This document shows positions 1-13,500 of a stretch of 64,000 bases of DNA, piece after piece (position 1 is the stretch's first letter; each line of letters opens with the position of its first letter). The stretch comes from Edaphochlamys debaryana. Taxonomy: Eukaryota; Chlorophyta; Chlorophyceae; Chlamydomonadales. Where the stretch lies: the NCBI GenBank assembly GCA_016858145.1, contig JAEHOE010000156.1, positions 1 through 64,000 of the forward strand, read 5' to 3'. The position numbers and the translations under genes were made by a program. Under the pieces are notes generated by a model. It was not told where the DNA came from. It saw only the letters and a program-made list of their open reading frames with translations, and did no database searches.

Positions 1-1586
1 CCCCTCCTCCCCCGCCCCCCCCCGCCCCCACCCGTTCCTCCCCCGCCCTCTCCGCCCGCGCCCCCGCCGCCCTGCACCCACTTCTGCCTGGTATACCATC
101 GCACCAGCCAGCCAGCGCCTACGATTGCCCTCTGCGACCTCCTCGCGGAGACGCTCAACGGCTACTCTGACACCTATGACTACCCGACTTCGTCGCCGTT
201 CATGTGCGTCACGCCTGTGGTTCTCGAGCAGAACATTACCGCTTGCGGCTACTTCGCGACCGAGGCCCAGGGCCTCGAGTTCGGCGAGTTCCTGCGCGTC
301 GGCAACGCGGACACCGAGGTGAATGGATTTGAGCTTCTCGCGCGGGACCTGAATTTCCAGAACGGCCTCAAGCCGGACGGATCGGGCGGCCTCGCGTGCG
401 ACCCCAGCAACTTCTGGGCCTACCTGGAGACGGAGCTCACCAAGGAGAGCTGCTCGGAGTGGTATTACGAGCAGGGCTGCGCGTCAATCCCGGTGCCCAT
501 CAACAACTTCCCCTACTGGTGCGTTGATGGCTTGATGTCGGGCGGGTTCGCGATCTATACTTTCCCGCGCGATTTGGTCGGCCTTAGTAAGGCACGCCGG
601 CCGGCCCTTCACCACCCGCTCAGCGCCCCTTGTCATAACCCTGACCCATGCCCCACAAACCCTTTCCGCCCCGCAGCAAGTGCGACATCGGCGCCATCCA
701 GAAGACGCCGTACGAGGTGTACTTCAAGCGCTCGTTCGTGGAGGGAAAGAACACGCACTTCTGCTTCGGCATCAACGTCAACCAGGATCAGTGCGCGGGC
801 TCTTCGTGCTGCTCCATGAATCTTGAGAAGATTGAGTTCCTCTCGGACCACACCAAGTGCCTGTCCAGGTAAGGATCGAGAAGAATTGACACGGGCGGAA
901 GCACTTGGAAGGCTAAGGCTGCAGCCGGCATGTGCAGAAGTCATTGGGGTTACACCGACTCACGGTTTGGAGGATGCACGTTCCGCCCCCGAGAATCCTC
1001 TCAGCCAAACCCCTACCTCCCCTCCCCGTGCCGCAGCGTTGACGGCTACTCGGTAAGCACCAAGAACAACGGCGGCCTCCGCTCCGCCGTGTGGTCTCGC
1101 AACAACGACACCTCGGTCAACAACGGAACGGTGCGTCGAGGCCCCGGGCACTCTTAATTCTCAATTCCTATTTTGCGGCACGGCCAGGCGCTAGCCCATG
1201 GCTGTACCCTGCCAGCAGCAAACCCAAGCTCCTCTCCTTGTCCTCACTGCAACCACCGGCCCGCCTCTGCCCCTGCCCCTGCCCCTTCACCCCCACCCCC
1301 CGCCACCCACCACCCACCGACACAGGTCTTTGGAGTGCTCCGCGCCAACCTGCTGTCGCTCAACCTGGTCAGCGCCCCCAAGGCGGAGGTCTGCATCGCG
1401 CTCCGTCTCGACAGCGCCTGCCCCAACATGGAGACGTTCTGCAACCTGGGCAAGGAGGCCAACGCCTGCCAGTATGCGGTGTTTGACCAGAAGAAGAACT
1501 GCTGCGCCTCGGACTGGACCGCCGGGCCCTTCACCAGCCCCACGCCGGTCAACGGTACCCGCCGGTTCCGCACGGCCCTGCTCTAG
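1..1586 (+). CDS. Pherophorin, 3' part (partial at window start)
   Basis: Extracellular-matrix glycoprotein; the 5' part lies outside the window. Exons by phase: 1-518, 677-868, 1037-1130, 1326-1586, giving 354 residues then TAG. The first ~25 residues are an SP/PP-rich hinge. Next comes a Cys-rich region (CTHFCLVY, SPFMC, ITACGYF). The C-terminal pherophorin domain has the FPYCKC signature, FCFGI, CC..NLEKIEF, EVCIAL, a CQYAVF segment and a late CC pair. The FPYCKC codons are split by the first visible intron (donor GTGCGT at 519); this phase choice rebuilds the family motif and decides the exon end. In the family, such proteins are secreted, glycosylated on the hinge, and build the volvocine wall. 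Family assignment is confident; the particular member is not determined. About 1.1 kb of possible 3' UTR follows. Confidence 0.9.
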
Positions 1587-3836
1587 GCTGAGGATGCGCG
1601 AGTTGCCTCGCTCAGAGCAGAAGCTCTGACTGTGAGCTTTCAGCAGTTGGGCGTGGACGGCTGGTGTTTGCCGACAATTCGATGCGCCACCGGGGCGGTC
1701 TTGGACCCGGATGCTCTCTCATCGAGGGCGGTGGCCGCTGGGCCGGTCTGTGTCGGAGCATAAGCTGCTGGTTAGAGCCAGGTCTGGAGTAAGAGAATGG
1801 AGATAAAGGGCCTCGGGACTCGAGTTGATGAAGGGCTAGCAAATGGAGTGGTTGGGGTTTGAGTAGGGGCATGAATGTGACTGCATGTCCGGGACTTGTG
1901 GGGTTGCGCACGCGCGGGGTGGGCCCGTATGAAGCTAAAATATCGCTTGCTGTAGAGTAGGGGCGTTTGGAGCCAGCGTCGAAGGACCTAGTGTAGAAGA
2001 GACCAGGTAGGGCGGTAGAAGCCAGGGCGCAAGGTTGGACCAGGACTGGCTGATACGCGGGCTCTAGAGCCCGCGCTGTCTTGTGCCCACTGCGTGTGTG
2101 TTTGTGCTCTTGTGTATGTTGACCTAGTCGAATGCAGCAGCAAGTAAGGTAGCAGGGGTTGGCTTTATCCCCTAGGTGACAGCGACGCAGGGATGCATGT
2201 CATATGGGGGCAGCACCTAGGAGCGGTGCTGGCACCTTAGGTGGATAGCTGCAGCAGCGTGCGATGCGTTATGCCCATTTGCGTGACCCCCATCCCCTTC
2301 CGTGCCGTGATTGATTGTTTATTTGCGGGGTGCCCCGCAATATACCCGTCACCGCAACGCTTCATGCAGCTGCATTGATATTGACTGTCTGAGTATGTGG
2401 TATGTGGCGTGGTGTCGAGTGCGTGTAGTCATGCCGCCTTCCCTGGAGCGTGTTACCCATCGCCACACGAATGGGAGGGAGGTGGAGCGCCCGTGAATAG
2501 GCCTGGCTGCAGAACTGGAGGGAGTGGTTGGCTTCGCTGCGTTCACGTACTCACGACCCGCCCTTGCTGTGGGGTGGGGTGACGGCTGCTGTTTGTGTAC
2601 GTGTGCGCTCATTCATACTGCGCTTATCATCTTTCACCCTCCCGGTCTCCTCACGTCCATCAACATACCTTCGAACGGGTGTGAGGAGGGCTCTGGGACG
2701 CATCCGTGACCCCAAGGACCCAATGTAAGAGTCATGCAAAGACATGAGAGTCACACCACACATGTGCCTGGAGACGCCTGGATGCACGCACACGTACCGC
2801 GTGCAACGAAGCTTGAAAGCCCTCCCGATTCTAGAGCGCCAGTCCTGAGCTCCTGGCTAGTGGTCTGTTTGACTTGGGACCTGCAGGGTGAGGCGAAGAC
2901 AGCTTAAGAGCCCCACGCAGCCACGCTAGGCTGGTGCAGTGCATAGGCTTCTGTCAGGGCGCAGACCCCCACGCAAGTGACGCAACCCTGCTTGGCCCTC
3001 ACCTGTGGATTAGTTGGCCAAGGCCGCCCGTCGCCCGGCGGCCATGATACCGTGATTTGATATTGCGCGAGGCAGGGTGTGTGTGGCATTCAGCATACCA
3101 GTGTACGGGCTGCTCAAGTTTAGTGTGGGGGAGAGCGCCAAGTGGGGCATCACTGGCGGGGACTACACGGGCTACACGACTCGGGGCACTGGCATCACTA
3201 GCAGGGGACATGACCCGTGGCTGAGCACACCTCGACAATCGACAAAGCAGGAAGTGTGTTGTGACCCTGAACGCATGCGTGCTTCGCGGGTTATCAGCGT
3301 TATGGCAGCGGCGACCCTGGGCGACCCGACAAAACGGTGTGTGTACGCCCGCCGTCCTACCCGTCGCGGCCGTTCTTCTTCCTCCCAGGCCCCCTCCCGC
3401 CAAGCAGCTCTTCACGACCTTGCCGTTTGGGTTCTACCACACATCGCCCGATTGCATACGTTTGCACACTCAGGATCCGACTTCGCGGGCGATCGCCTTC
3501 CGCCGGACGACCACCTTGTAGGTGTGAGAAGTGCCGCCGTTGTTGTGCTGTCGTTCTCTACCTAGAGAGACCTACCTATACTCTGAGTACTGCACGCCTG
3601 CACGCCTGGTCGCCTGCAACGCTGCATCGAAGGCCCATAGAGCTCTTGCAGCAACACGCGCACGCAGGAGGCCCCTAGCTGAAAGTGGAAAGTTGTTCCT
3701 AGCTTCTCTAGCTAATGGTGGGAGCGCTGCGTGGGCTGGCTGCGCAGGGCCTGGATGGCCGCGTCAATGCCACCTGAACACCTCTCCTTGGAACCCCGCA
3801 GACGCATCAGTAACATTTGGCACAGGACCTGGCGGC
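1587..3836. other. Intergenic / probable 3' UTR and 5' flank
   Basis: No coding exon could be supported. The first ~1.1 kb may be the pherophorin 3' UTR, since a TGTAA element lies at 2724. The rest is probable upstream region of the next plus-strand gene. Short open frames here lack family motifs and overlap each other on both strands. Confidence 0.5.
2724..2728 (+). terminator. Putative TGTAA poly(A) signal for the pherophorin
   Basis: TGTAA is the usual polyadenylation element of Chlamydomonas-type algae. It is the first one noticed downstream of the pherophorin stop, about 1.1 kb away, which is long but not unusual for these genes. Confidence 0.4.
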
Positions 3837-6800
3837 ATGGGGTGCGGGGCTAGCTCAACCAAAGGGGTGCCACCAGCTCTGGCCGCTGCCGGTGCACAAA
3901 GCAGCAATGTCCACAAGGCAAGTACGCGTGATACAGGGATTATCGTTCGTGCATTCAAAGCTCTTATGGGGGGTTCGAGCGCGGCCTTCGAAAGCCCGCG
4001 GAGGCCGGCGGGGGGCTGCATGGCGCGCTGCGAGCGCTCCGAACACTGCTAGATAAGCGCATAGAATCTGGATGGCATAGGTGCAGCCGATACCGCTCGG
4101 AGCGGGCACGTAGAAGTGCGTGCGGGTGCCCCGCAAACACTGGCGCAGGCGCTGAGAGCCCCCTCGTCTCACACCGGTCGTTCAGGGTCCGTTGCCGCCC
4201 GGGCTCGATCGGGCTGCGAGTCTTGGCAGCCGCACAGTCAGAGACAGCTTTCGGATCAGCACGGATCGCCAGAAGCGGAAGGTGCGGCGCCTACAGCGTG
4301 GCATCTGGGCGCCCAGGCCGTGCTTGCTCATGCCGGTCCTGAGCCCCCAGGGCGCCGCCCCCGCTGGGATGCGAGCAACGGGTGAACACCCCTATCCATC
4401 CTTTAGAGAACAGTCGTATAACTGAGCGCTCCATGTTCGCCCCCGGGACTGACTCAATGAGCTCCATGTGTGCCCATCCCCCCCACATGCGCAGTCTGAA
4501 AACCAGTTGCCGGCGGTCTTGGACCAGCCCTCGCCAGCCGCTAATGGTGAGCGGGACGTGGCTGCTTAATCGAAATATGGCTTCACGTGGGGGCATGCTG
4601 AAGTTCCACATCCCAAGCCTCGACACGGGTGCATGGGCCCTGCCACGCCGCCCTAACCTACGAGTATATGTAACTCTTCCCCCCAGGGACGACGCCCCGG
4701 CCAGCCTCTGCGACCCAGTCGGGGAAACTCAAGCCAGCGGCATCCATAAAGGAGCAGCCGCCGGCAAAGATTGAGCAGGCGCCGTCGGTATCACGCGGGT
4801 CGGCGGTGCTTACCGGCGTGCCCTCGCGGCGCGTGCCGCTCTCGCGCTCCAACTCTTTGGCGGCCGCGGCCGCGGCCGGAGTCAATGACGCGGCCTCCAG
4901 GCCCGCGCCCCGTGTGGCGAGGTTCGGCTCCGCGCCGCTGTCGTGCCTGGTGCCGCTGGCGCCGCCGCTCGCAGGGGCGGCGCCCACCGCACTGGTGAGC
5001 CCGGGCGGCTGTGGGGCAGGGGTGCTGTGGAAGGATCGGGCGGGTCGGGCAGGCCGGGTTATGGGAGGCGGAAGGGTGCTGGGCGAGGGTTTACTGGCTT
5101 AACCTGCAAAGAGGCTATCGTTTTCCTAGCTGCGCGGGCTGGTTATGGCCACCTCACAACACCGCGCGCCTCCGATCGCTCCCTCACAATTCTCATTCAC
5201 AGCCGGCGGAGACGGCCGCGCACCTGGTGGCGCTGGCGGGGGGCGACGCCGCCGCGCGCTGCGCCGCCGCGGCGCACGTGCGGGGCGTGCTGTGCTCTGA
5301 GGCGCACCGTGGCGCGGGGGGCGTGCAGGCGCTGCTGGACGCCAAGGCCCTGGAGCCCCTGGTCCGGGTGGTGAAGGCGGGGCCGCAGGCGGCACGGGTG
5401 AGGCGCTTGCGTTCGGGGGGGAGTGATGGTGGTGCATAGCAGGGGAGGGGCCGCAGCGGTGCCGGGCGCCGGCTCGGCTCTGGCGGCGTGATGGGGGCTG
5501 CCCCGGTGGTGCTGGTTTCTGCTGGGGCGCATCCGCTGAGGGCGGGTACTGGGGTGCAAGCTCCGGCCTCCCACGCCGCCCACCCTCCCCACTCCCCCCT
5601 CCACTCTTCCCTCCCCGCTTTGCCCCTCCAACCCCAGCTGGACGCCGTGTGGGCGCTGACCAACATCGCCGCCTCCCCCGTGTTCCGGCACGCCGAGGAC
5701 CTGGCCGACGAGCCAGGCTGCCTGGAGTCCCTGGTGGCGCTGGTCAACAACGGCCGGCAACGGCCCGGCTTCTCCCAGAGCGCCGGGCGCACGGCATCCG
5801 GGCGGCCTGCCAGCGGCACTGGCGCCGGTGCTGCGGCAACTGCGGTGGGCCCCCAGCCGCCTGAGGTGGTGGAGCAGGCCGTGTGGGCGCTGGGGAATGT
5901 GGCGGGGGCACAGCACCCCGACCACAAGCAGCAGGCGCTAGCGGACCAGGTGGGAGAGGGTGGGGGGGTGGGGGTGGATGGGAGGGGGTTGGCCATGTGG
6001 ATGGTGTGCGTAGGGCTGACAGGAGGAGACCGGGGGCCGTGGGAGGACTGCCGGGGGCTTGCGGCAGGGGGCCTTTGAGGGGGTGCAGGGTGGGGAGAGC
6101 CTAGGCGCAGGCCTGTGCACCGTGCCGCGCAGGGGCCGCGGGCAGGCATGGAGGCGGGCTCTAGCGGCACCCTGTGACCACCGTCTTTCCCTCAACCTCA
6201 ACCTTGGCACCCTCCCTTCCGCAGGTCCTGGAGGCGGGGGCGCTCAAGGCGGTGCTGGGGGTGATGGCGGCGGAGGCGGACGCGGGCGCGGGCCGGGCGG
6301 CCGGGGGCGGGGGCGGGGGCGGGCCGCTGGTGCTGCGCACCGCCACCTGGTGCCTGCAGAACCTGGGCAAGCACAAGCGGGAAAAGGAAATGGTGGGTGT
6401 GGCTACAGGGCCGTCGGGGGTGGGGGCAGCATGTGGCCCCTGTGGCCGTGGGGGCTGGGGGGCGGCAACTCCCCCACGGCCCCAAGGCAGCTTGCACAGG
6501 CCGGGTGGGGTACCTGAGGTGGGCGCTGCCCCCACACGTCCACCCCACACACCGTATCCTTCGACCCCACCCACCCACCCACTCCCACCCACCCGCCTCC
6601 CTCCCCCTCCCGACCCCAGGTGGACGCCATCCCGCTGGTGACGCGGCTGCTGCAGGAGGCGGGGGACGTGGAGGTGCTGACCTGCTGCGCCTGGGTGCTG
6701 GCCTACCTGGGCTCCAACGAGGACAACAAGAGCCACCTCAAGCAGGCGCTGCCGGCGCTGCCGAGGCTGGTGCAGTGGGTCAGGTGGGGCGGAGGGGGCG

Positions 6801-8966
6801 GGGTTGGAAGTGTGGGCGGGATGAGGAGGCGTGGTCGGGTGGAGAGGAGGCGGGCGCCGATGTGGGTCGGGCTGGAGACGGGCTGGTGTGGGTCGGGCGG
6901 GTTGCAGGGCATAGGCACGGCCTGTTGTCGCCTGTGGGCTCATATCGCTCCCCGGCACTCCCCCAGGCCTCGTGGCAAGCCCCTGCGCTCACTTTCACCC
7001 TTGCCCCTCACTCCCGCACCTCCCCTCCTCCTCCTCCCCTCCCTCCTCCTCCTGCCCCAGGGAGGCCTCCTCCTCCCTAGCCACGCCCTCGCTCTTCTCG
7101 CTGGGCACCATGTGCACCGGCTACATGAAGGCGCTGGACTACAGCCAGGAGGTACGTAGGCGGCGGGGATAGGGAGGGGGCGGGGTGGGGTAAACGGCAC
7201 GGGTGCAAAAGTGACTCGGACCGGTGCCTCGAGGCTAAGGCATCCAGAGCACCATTGCCCGCTCAGCAGTATAGACCGCACACACGCTGCGCCGTGCCCG
7301 CCCCTGCCGCGACCCCCTCCCCCCCTCCCCTTCTTGTAGGTGGTGGAGGCCGGCGGCGTGCCCGCCATGCTGTCCTTCCTCAAGACCGCCTCCGTCAGCG
7401 CCAAGCGGGACATGGTCAAGGAGGCGCTGTTCGCTCTGTCCAACGTGGCGGGGGCCAACAACGCCACCGTGAAGGCCATGCTGGACGCAGGTGGGGGGGG
7501 GGTGCTCGGGGGTGCGCGGGGGTGCTCGGGGCAGGTGTGTGTTTAGGGTGCGTAGGGTCGGCGCGTGATAAGTATTAGTGCAGTCGTGAGGAGACAGGCC
7601 GCAGGTGTGGGGGGGTGGGTTGGGCTGGGTTGGGGCCGGGGTTGCGCGCAGTCACTCACCTTGTGCGGTCTTGGAGTCAGGAAGGCGTCGGGGTCAGGCT
7701 TGTGTGCAATTGAGTTCCCTGGTTGGTCGAGAGCGAGGAAGAGGCGGTGGTAATCCATGTTGGAACAGAGGTTTGTGTGGGCTTCTCGGCTTCTGACCCC
7801 TCCCCACCCCACCAAACCCCTGTCTGTATCCCGCTGCCCCCTCAACGACGCAGGCGTGTTCCCGGACGTGATCGCGCTGCTGCGCGCCTCTGCGGGCGAT
7901 GAGGAGATCGTGACCGAGTGCCTCTACGTTCTGACCAACCCCTGGGACCCGCTGGTGGGCATCGAGGTGCCCACGGCGCAGGGCCTGGTGAGCGGGGGCG
8001 GGGGCGGGCGCGGGGGCGCGGGCATTCTTTCGAGCGAGAAACGATAAGGCGGCGGCCGGCGAGCCCGCTGCGCACCGAGGGGCGGCGGGAGGCGAGGGCG
8101 GGGCGGGGAAGGGCGGGGAGGGGGGGGGGAGGTCTGCCGCTGGGAAGTACGTTACGGGGCAGGAGCGGGAGTGAGGGGCAGCAGGGGTTGTGTTGTAATG
8201 CACAGGCCCTGCGCCTCCTAACCCTGCATCGCCCCTCGACTTTGTCTAACCACCCATCCTCCCCTCCCGGTCCTCCCCTCCCCCCCCAGCTGGATGCGGG
8301 CATCCTGCAGGAGCTGTCCTCGCTGCTGGTGCCCACCGCCCCCCCGGAGCGCCTGGGGCTGGTGCTCAAGGGCCTAGCGGTGGGTGCGGGGGTGGGGGCG
8401 GGCACACGGGCAGGGTGCTCGGGACAACAGGCACAGAGCGCAGGGCTCGGCACGGCTAGCAAGGTGCACGGGGCCCTGCAGCCCCCCCCGCCCTGGTCCT
8501 GGCCCATCCCCCTTACTTCCCCCTCATACACCCACCCCAACCCGTCTCCTCCACCCCGCCTCCCCACCTGCCCACCGCCACCCCCTCCCCAGGACGGCCT
8601 CAAGCGCGGGCAGCAGCTGATGACCCACGCCGCCAACATGATGCTGCTGGAGCACGGGCGCGAGGGCATGGCGGAGCTGCCGCCGCCCAAGAACCCCATC
8701 GTGGAGCTCTACGTGTCGCTGGGCACCGTCAAGGGTGGGTGGGGCCTGGGGCGCCGTTTGGGGTGGCGGGGCTTTGCGTGGAGTACAGTGGGGTGTGGAT
8801 GTGGTGTAGGAAGAGTCAACCGCCCTAACCACCCTCACCTAACCGCCCTAACACCCCTCCCCCCCTCCCCCCCGCAGCCATCGAGTCCTTCAACGCGCAC
8901 CCCGACGAGGACGTGGCCACCCGCGCCAACGGCATCATGTCGGTGCTGCAGTTTTTCATGACCTAG
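3837..8966 (+). CDS. Importin-alpha-like armadillo protein with predicted acylated N-terminus
   Basis: Exons: 3837-3921, 4687-4994, 5203-5397, 5638-5949, 6225-6392, 6620-6783, 7061-7151, 7340-7490, 7854-7987, 8290-8379, 8593-8734, 8878-8966; all phases join, 642 residues. ARM repeats from about residue 132 carry importin-alpha third-helix motifs: WALTN, EQAVWALGNVAG, ATWCLQN, CAWVLAY, then FALSNVAG and YVLTN. Trp/Asn arrays of this kind bind nuclear-localisation peptides in importin alpha, and here the later repeats lose Trp. The length is near the usual ~530 plus an N-terminal extension. No basic importin-beta-binding domain is visible. The first exon instead reads MGCGASS, a Gly2 myristoylation / Cys3 palmitoylation motif. 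The core from exon 2 on is strong; the joining of exon 1 rests on phase plus motif. Residues ~30-130 are Ala/Pro/Ser-rich and probably disordered. Confidence 0.82.
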
Positions 8967-10582
8967 GGGCTTCATGACCTAGGGGGGTGGGGCAGCTGGG
9001 GGCGGAGGAGGACTGCAGCGCATGTCCCAGGGGGAGCAGCTTGGGGGTGTGGTGTAGACGGCGCGCGTGTGTGGAAGGAGGGGGAGGTGGGCGGTTGGGT
9101 AGTGCGTGGTGAGGTGCAAGGGCTCGGGCTCGGGCTGAGCGCCTGCGGGGCCGGGGCGCGAGGTCGGCAGTGTCCGGGCGGGAAACTGTGCGGGGCCGGC
9201 GGACATGTGGCACGTGGCAAAACGAATGCGGGTGGCGGAGCGGACGGTGGTATTGGGACTGGTGGCGGGGGGTGGAATGGGGGCAGCGGCCGTGACATGT
9301 GACGTGGGGGGGACGTGCGTGAGCACTCGCCACGTGGTGTGCCGCCCGGAGGCTGGGGGCCGGGGGTGTGGCAGGCGCTGCTCAACGCCCGCAAGGTGTA
9401 GCGGCATGGTCGGGGGGTGGATCACGTCCGTGCACCTTAGCTTCCCACTATGCATTGTTCGTCGTGCGGAGGCGTACGGCACTCGCGTGAACGGCCCTGA
9501 TGCCTTGCATGGACGCCGATGGCGGATGGAGCGGCCTTACGGTGCGGATTGGTCGGTGGGCGCCGGGTCGAGCAGGTCTACCCGGATGCGGTAAGCGGCG
9601 GTGTGAAGCGCAATGTGCAAAGCGGGCGCTGAAGCGCGTCAAGCTGGGGGTGAGTGGGCGTTGTGGATGGATGGGGCTTGGCCGATGTACGGACGTGTTG
9701 GGGTGAGGACGTGCTGTTTGCGCAGCGGGTGTATCGCAGTGGCGACAGCAGGCAATGTGGCGTGTGGGCGGGCGCATAGGTGCTGTGGACCTTAAGGCGC
9801 TGTGTCTCGGAGGAGAGTGGGGTGCTGAGGAATGTTCGCGCTGTCGTTGCAGGGGCCGAGTGCGTAGTCTGCGTGCCGTGTGCAAGGGGAGTGGTCTCGG
9901 CGTGTGGCTGTGTGCGCGGACAGAGCTAGCTTGCGGCCGGGGCAGGTCTTCAACGATGGGGGCATGCTGGTGCTTTGCGTTAGGCCGCAACTGTGCTTAG
10001 ACTTGATGACGAGTGGAATACCTTCATGAAGTGGGCAGTGAGGTATGACAAATTGTTTGTACGCTGTGTGTGAGGCGCGCATCAGCAGTGGAATGCAACA
10101 GCACCCGTGGCCTTCAGCGTGCCTTGGCCCAAACGTTCCCAAGCCTTGCCCAAAGCCAGATCCCGCACATCACGCCCGTGCAAGAATGGTTGAAAGCACA
10201 CACATTGCTGTGTAACCATTCCAACCTGCAACACCCGCGCCGAGTGAACTAGCCCAATCTAGCTAGCCCACCTTTCCCTGGATCAAGTGTGGTGCATGTC
10301 CCGGCATTACTTATGGCATTCTCCTTCCCAACATCCCAACATCCCAAACACTGTGACCCCCCTCAGGCTCTTGCAAGCAAAGAATCCCTGGCAGCAGCCC
10401 CTGATGCGGGGCCGCCAGCGTTGCCAACACCTCCGCGGGAGGCTACCATGTGCGGTACCACGCACCGCACGCACTCCATCACTGCGTCTGCTGCTGCCCT
10501 TCCCACCACCTTGCGGGGTCGAGCTCTGCGGCAATGAGCCATACATCACCACATTTACCAGGCAAGTTTAGGGTTAGTTGCT
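8967..10582. other. Intergenic between convergent genes
   Basis: Lies between the stop of the plus-strand ARM gene and the stop of the minus-strand SRCR gene. It should hold both 3' UTRs. A plus-strand TGTAA occurs at 10211-10215, far from the ARM stop. No domain-bearing frame, RNA gene or transposon was recognised. Several antisense open frames are Pro/Arg/His-rich composition artefacts. Confidence 0.5.
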
Positions 10583-13500
10583 TCATCTGTGGGCACCGGT
10601 CGGCTCAGGCCGGGGCACAGGCGGCCGGGGCAGCGGCCGGGGCGGCGGCCGAGGCAGCGGCCGGGGAGGCGGCCGGGGCAGCGGCTGGGGAGGCGGCCGG
10701 GGCGACGACGACCGGGGCGGCGGTTGGGGCCACAAGGGCGGTCGACTTGGCCTCGGCGGCGCGTCCCCCCCTGCCTCGGTTGGGGGGTCCAGGTTGTACT
10801 CTCCGTCTGCTGCTGGAAACTGCGGCGGGGGACTGACTGCCTTGTCTCGGCTGTGATCGTTTGCACCATTGCCGATCAAGTCCACCTGCTCCCCAATGTG
10901 CTGCTTCATGCCGCATGCGTAGAAGTCTAGCGTAAAGATTGTCCGTGCGCCTGAGACCTCGTAGTCGTAGTCAAGGTTGTACGCAGATCGCAGTTCAGCC
11001 AAGCCTAGTCCCTCCAGCATGACGCTGTACATGTAGTCTTTCAGCTCTTGACAGTCGTAGACGCCAATTCCAATTGCCACAATGAATTGCTCCCAAGCGC
11101 TCCTGTCATTGACGCCGCCACAGACCCGAATCTGGGTCGTGGACAGTACGGAATCGCAGGTGAAGGGCCGCGTCACACTTAAGGATGTCGGCAGTTCCCA
11201 CTGCATGGCTGGCGGCACCGGGTAACAGTATTCCGCATACATCATTGCCAGCAGGCCCCGATTACCGCTCCAGAAAAGCATGTTCGCTGTGGTGGCAACC
11301 CAATCGCATGCGCTATGAGGGAACACCGGATGGTCCTTGCCAAAATTCAAGGAGACCGTGAGGACCATGCAGGCCTGACACCCGGTGGCTGGGACAGCTG
11401 GGATGGGCGGCGGTGGCGGCGGTGATGACGGCGGTACGGCAGCGTCAGGCCGTCGGAAGCATTTGACCGTGGCCAAATCGGCGTAGAAGCAGGATCCCTC
11501 GGTCTCGTGCTCACAGTCGGTCAGACGAGACGGTACGGCAGGAGCTGACGCCGTACGACAGGTAACGTCGTACATGTGCACCACGCGCCAGCGGGTGTCG
11601 GTGTTGCTTTTAGCTATTGGGAAGCGGATCGAGGGCGCCGCCATGCCCGAGAAGAAACCCAACTGCCGACACGCCACGTCAGCCGCTGTGTCGTCCCATC
11701 CGACGCTGCATATGCCTCCCCATGTGCCGTTGCTCCAGATCTACGGTGGTGAGCGAGGGGGATGCATGCTGTTGACGTGGGGTCTCTCGGACTGTCTACG
11801 GCTATGGCAACGGGGGTCCAGGAGCAACTCATGTCGGCGGAGGCCCCACGCGAATCCGGCTTGGACTGACCTGAAGAAAGCCACGTGCGCCCTCAGGGCT
11901 GCCTCCCACCCGCCGCCAGACTTCAGATGCTTCATTGTATGACATGATCCTCAGCGCACCCTCCTCGGGGTCTCCTATGGTCAAGATTTGATGTCATTGA
12001 AGTCTGGGACCTTGGAGGGGATGGCTTACGCACAGCCCAGCGCCCCGTAAAACAGCCCCAGCCCAAAGCCTACATTCGGGGTCTGTGCGACTGTGCAACC
12101 CAGACCTGAGTGCTGACCCTTACCCTCTTGTCGTACATAGGGCTGCGGCTGCAGCTCCTCCTCAGAGTTGTAGCACTCCAGCGTTAGGTCCCATGAGCGG
12201 TCCGGTAGGGTTGACAGCTGCACGTCGTAGCCACGGCATGCCCCTGTGAGGGAGAGGTGTGTGGCAGGGGAGACGGGAGGCACGGCTTGTGGAAGGGGCT
12301 CGAGCTGGTACGGCCCGGTCTACATGGCCGAGGCAGGACCAACCGCGACTCCATAAGGGCCTCGCCTCAACCGTGCCCTGCCTGGTCCCCGCTCTCGCAG
12401 CCCGGCAAGACGACCTACCAGACCATCGGAGCCCTACCTCGAGCCACGAGACTCTGTGAGCCTGGCAGCGACGTCCCGGCCAGTATGAGCTTGAGAGCTC
12501 GTGCGCCCGTGCCTCGGTAGCAGATGGGCGCCAGGTCCCACACGAGACCCTGACCCGCGCTCCTTGCCAAGCGCTTGCTTCCGCGCCGGTATCTGTGGGC
12601 GATACATCGGGAGTTAGGTGTACGACATGTGAGCGGACCATCTCAGCTGCCCTGTCATCGCGCCAAGGAGGCCTCACCTGCCGTACCGGTACCGCATGTG
12701 CGTGCAGATGGCCGCGGCACGAAGCTCGTTGGCCACACGCCAAGGCGGAACGTGTAGGGGTCCGGGCAAGTCGTAGTACAGATCCGGCCCCCGCCTGGGC
12801 TGTGTGTCTGACCCTGCCACCTCGAGGTGCTGTGTGCCCGCCATGGAGACAGTGCCCAGGTACCCGCACCTGGGGCAAGGGGCACGGGGCCACGGGGCAA
12901 GCATGGGACATCAGCGAGACCTGAAAGGGCAGGGGCTGGTGCCCAGAGGTGTGGCTCAACCCAGATCCTCACCAGCTGAGCTGCGCAACTCCCTCCCGTT
13001 CAGAGGGGCCGCTGTTGAGAACCACTGTGCCGTGGGGGATCTCTGCAGGCGAATATAGGCAGGGGGGCTGGTCACGTGACTGCTTTGTCCAGGCATTTCC
13101 CGATCATCACGCACTCCCCTTTTGCTCCATGTTCTGATCCAGTTCTGGACAAGGCCTAAGCCTTACTGAGATGGGCGTCAGCACAGTACCCGCGCGCCTT
13201 ACCTGTCTTGGCGGCCTTGACGGCGTCAGCATCCCACCAGCTGACATTCGCATTACCGGTTGGCGTGGCCCCAACTATCCCCAACAGGGCCCGACGCTCA
13301 GCACGGCGCCGCGCCCTAAAGCCGCCGTACATCACCGTGGCATAGAGCGGTGCTATGCTGCTGTACAGAACCCGCATCTGCTGGAACCTCGCCTCCATGC
13401 CAGCACACTCCGGGAGTTGCGTCGGGTCGTCGTGCATGGGAGGCGTCCGAGCGGGCCCTACTGGGCACCGCACGCCGGCCACTAGGCTGCCCTTGCCGCA

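Noticed and set aside
519..676. Donor at 587 (A|GTAAGG) for the first pherophorin intron
   Set aside because: Its phase does not join to the next exon, whereas the donor at 519 rebuilds FPYCKC in phase.
4192..4425. Basic segment (QKRKVRRLQRG) considered as an importin-beta-binding exon
   Set aside because: Lacks the IBB pattern and offers no donor in the right phase; the MGCGASS exon fits better.
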